From positions 1-5,779 of the forward strand of contig JACQLL010000075.1 of the NCBI GenBank assembly GCA_016234025.1: a stretch of 5,779 bases of DNA, in the 5' to 3' direction. Within the stretch, counting starts at the first letter, position 1; every line of letters begins with the position of its first letter. The DNA is from Candidatus Pacearchaeota archaeon. GTDB taxonomy: Archaea > Nanobdellota > Nanobdellia > Pacearchaeales > GW2011-AR1. Below, piece by piece: positions 5,640 through 5,779 of the stretch. The notes below the pieces were generated by a model. It did not search any database, was not told where the DNA came from, and was given only the letters and a program-made list of their open reading frames with translations. The position numbers and the translations under genes are program-made.

Positions 5640-5779
5640 TATAACGAGAGACCAAAATATTTCTCCATTGTTTTTTGTTCTCTCGAATACCTCAAGAATG
5701 CTGACAGGTGCATTCTTGACGGCCCCGAGAACCTGCGCAAAGCAGAAAAGGTTCTCGGTGTAGCAACTGACAATTTGGG
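5640..5779. other. three tandem inverted repeats upstream of the operon
   Basis: Three stem-loops follow one another. The first is a 7-bp stem, CGAGAGA (5645-5651) with TCTCTCG (5679-5685). The second is an 8-bp perfect stem, CAAGAATG (5693-5700) with CATTCTTG (5711-5718). The third is a 10-bp perfect stem, CCGAGAACCT (5725-5734) with AGGTTCTCGG (5749-5758), whose loop can form an inner CTGC/GCAG helix. The base composition looks more GC-rich than the flanks. It could be a structured 5' leader or small RNA, or an upstream extension of the 5397-5633 reading frame, which stays open through it. No known RNA family is recognised. Confidence 0.45.
5654..5662 (-). promoter_or_regulatory. TATA-like box for the cupin-gyrA-SET operon
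   Basis: AAATATTTT on the minus strand lies 21-29 nt upstream of the ATG at 5633, the same spacing as the three other leaderless-type promoters in the window. It sits in the loop of the first of three inverted repeats. If the upstream frame is coding, this would be an internal or chance match. Confidence 0.35.

Noticed and set aside
5554..5763. Plus-strand 69-codon frame at the right edge
   Set aside because: It overlaps the start of the minus-strand operon gene and the inverted repeats, and shows no recognisable protein features.
5720..5770. tRNA, H/ACA or C/D guide RNA gene in the hairpin region
   Set aside because: No tRNA cloverleaf or T-arm consensus, no C box matching the D-like CTGA sites, and no convincing kink-turn with a correctly spaced ACA.
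5690..5779. Fragment of 23S rRNA near the start of domain V
   Set aside because: GACAGGTG and AACTGACAA loosely recall conserved blocks there, but the invariant sequences between and around them are missing, and the matches are too short to support a call.

Overview
The window looks like a piece of an AT-rich archaeal chromosome, probably from a small-genome lineage of the DPANN type (Woesearchaeota/Pacearchaeota-like). That placement is inference. The support is as follows: several genes have an archaeal TATA-like box about 20-30 nt upstream of the ATG and no Shine-Dalgarno, as expected for leaderless transcripts; genes are small and tightly packed; a SET-domain lysine methyltransferase sits beside a bacterial-type gyrase A; and there is a tiny CxxC zinc-ribbon protein. 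No rRNA, tRNA, CRISPR array, transposase or integrase is recognisable.

Left part (1-1310). Bases 1-80 may hold the last codons of an unidentified gene. A class I SAM-dependent methyltransferase (81-830, minus) is divergent from a small secreted tyrosine-rich protein (945-1310, plus). The 114-nt gap between them carries a TATA-like promoter for each.

Middle part (1311-1923). Two related palindromic repeats (A, 1319-1408; B, 1810-1923) flank one small gene of unknown function (1417-1761, minus) that has its own promoter. Both repeats are built from a 13-nt box, ATAGTSMRCCAAY, present six times in opposed orientations. The two copies differ by a compensatory base-pair change. Repeat B also supplies the last codons of the SET gene. 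This is the most unusual part of the window.

Right part (1878-5779). A compact minus-strand operon reads: unknown small protein (5397-5633, frame open to the right edge), cupin, zinc ribbon, gyrA, SET methyltransferase. Neighbours are 3 nt apart or overlap by 11-18 nt, which suggests translational coupling. GyrA is complete, with catalytic Tyr, GyrA box and six-bladed C-terminal domain, and it has Leu at the position equivalent to E. coli Ser83. The pairing of DNA gyrase with a SET enzyme suggests, but does not prove, a shared role in chromosome topology and chromatin. Upstream of the operon, 5640-5779 contains three tandem inverted repeats that could be a structured leader or part of a longer coding sequence.
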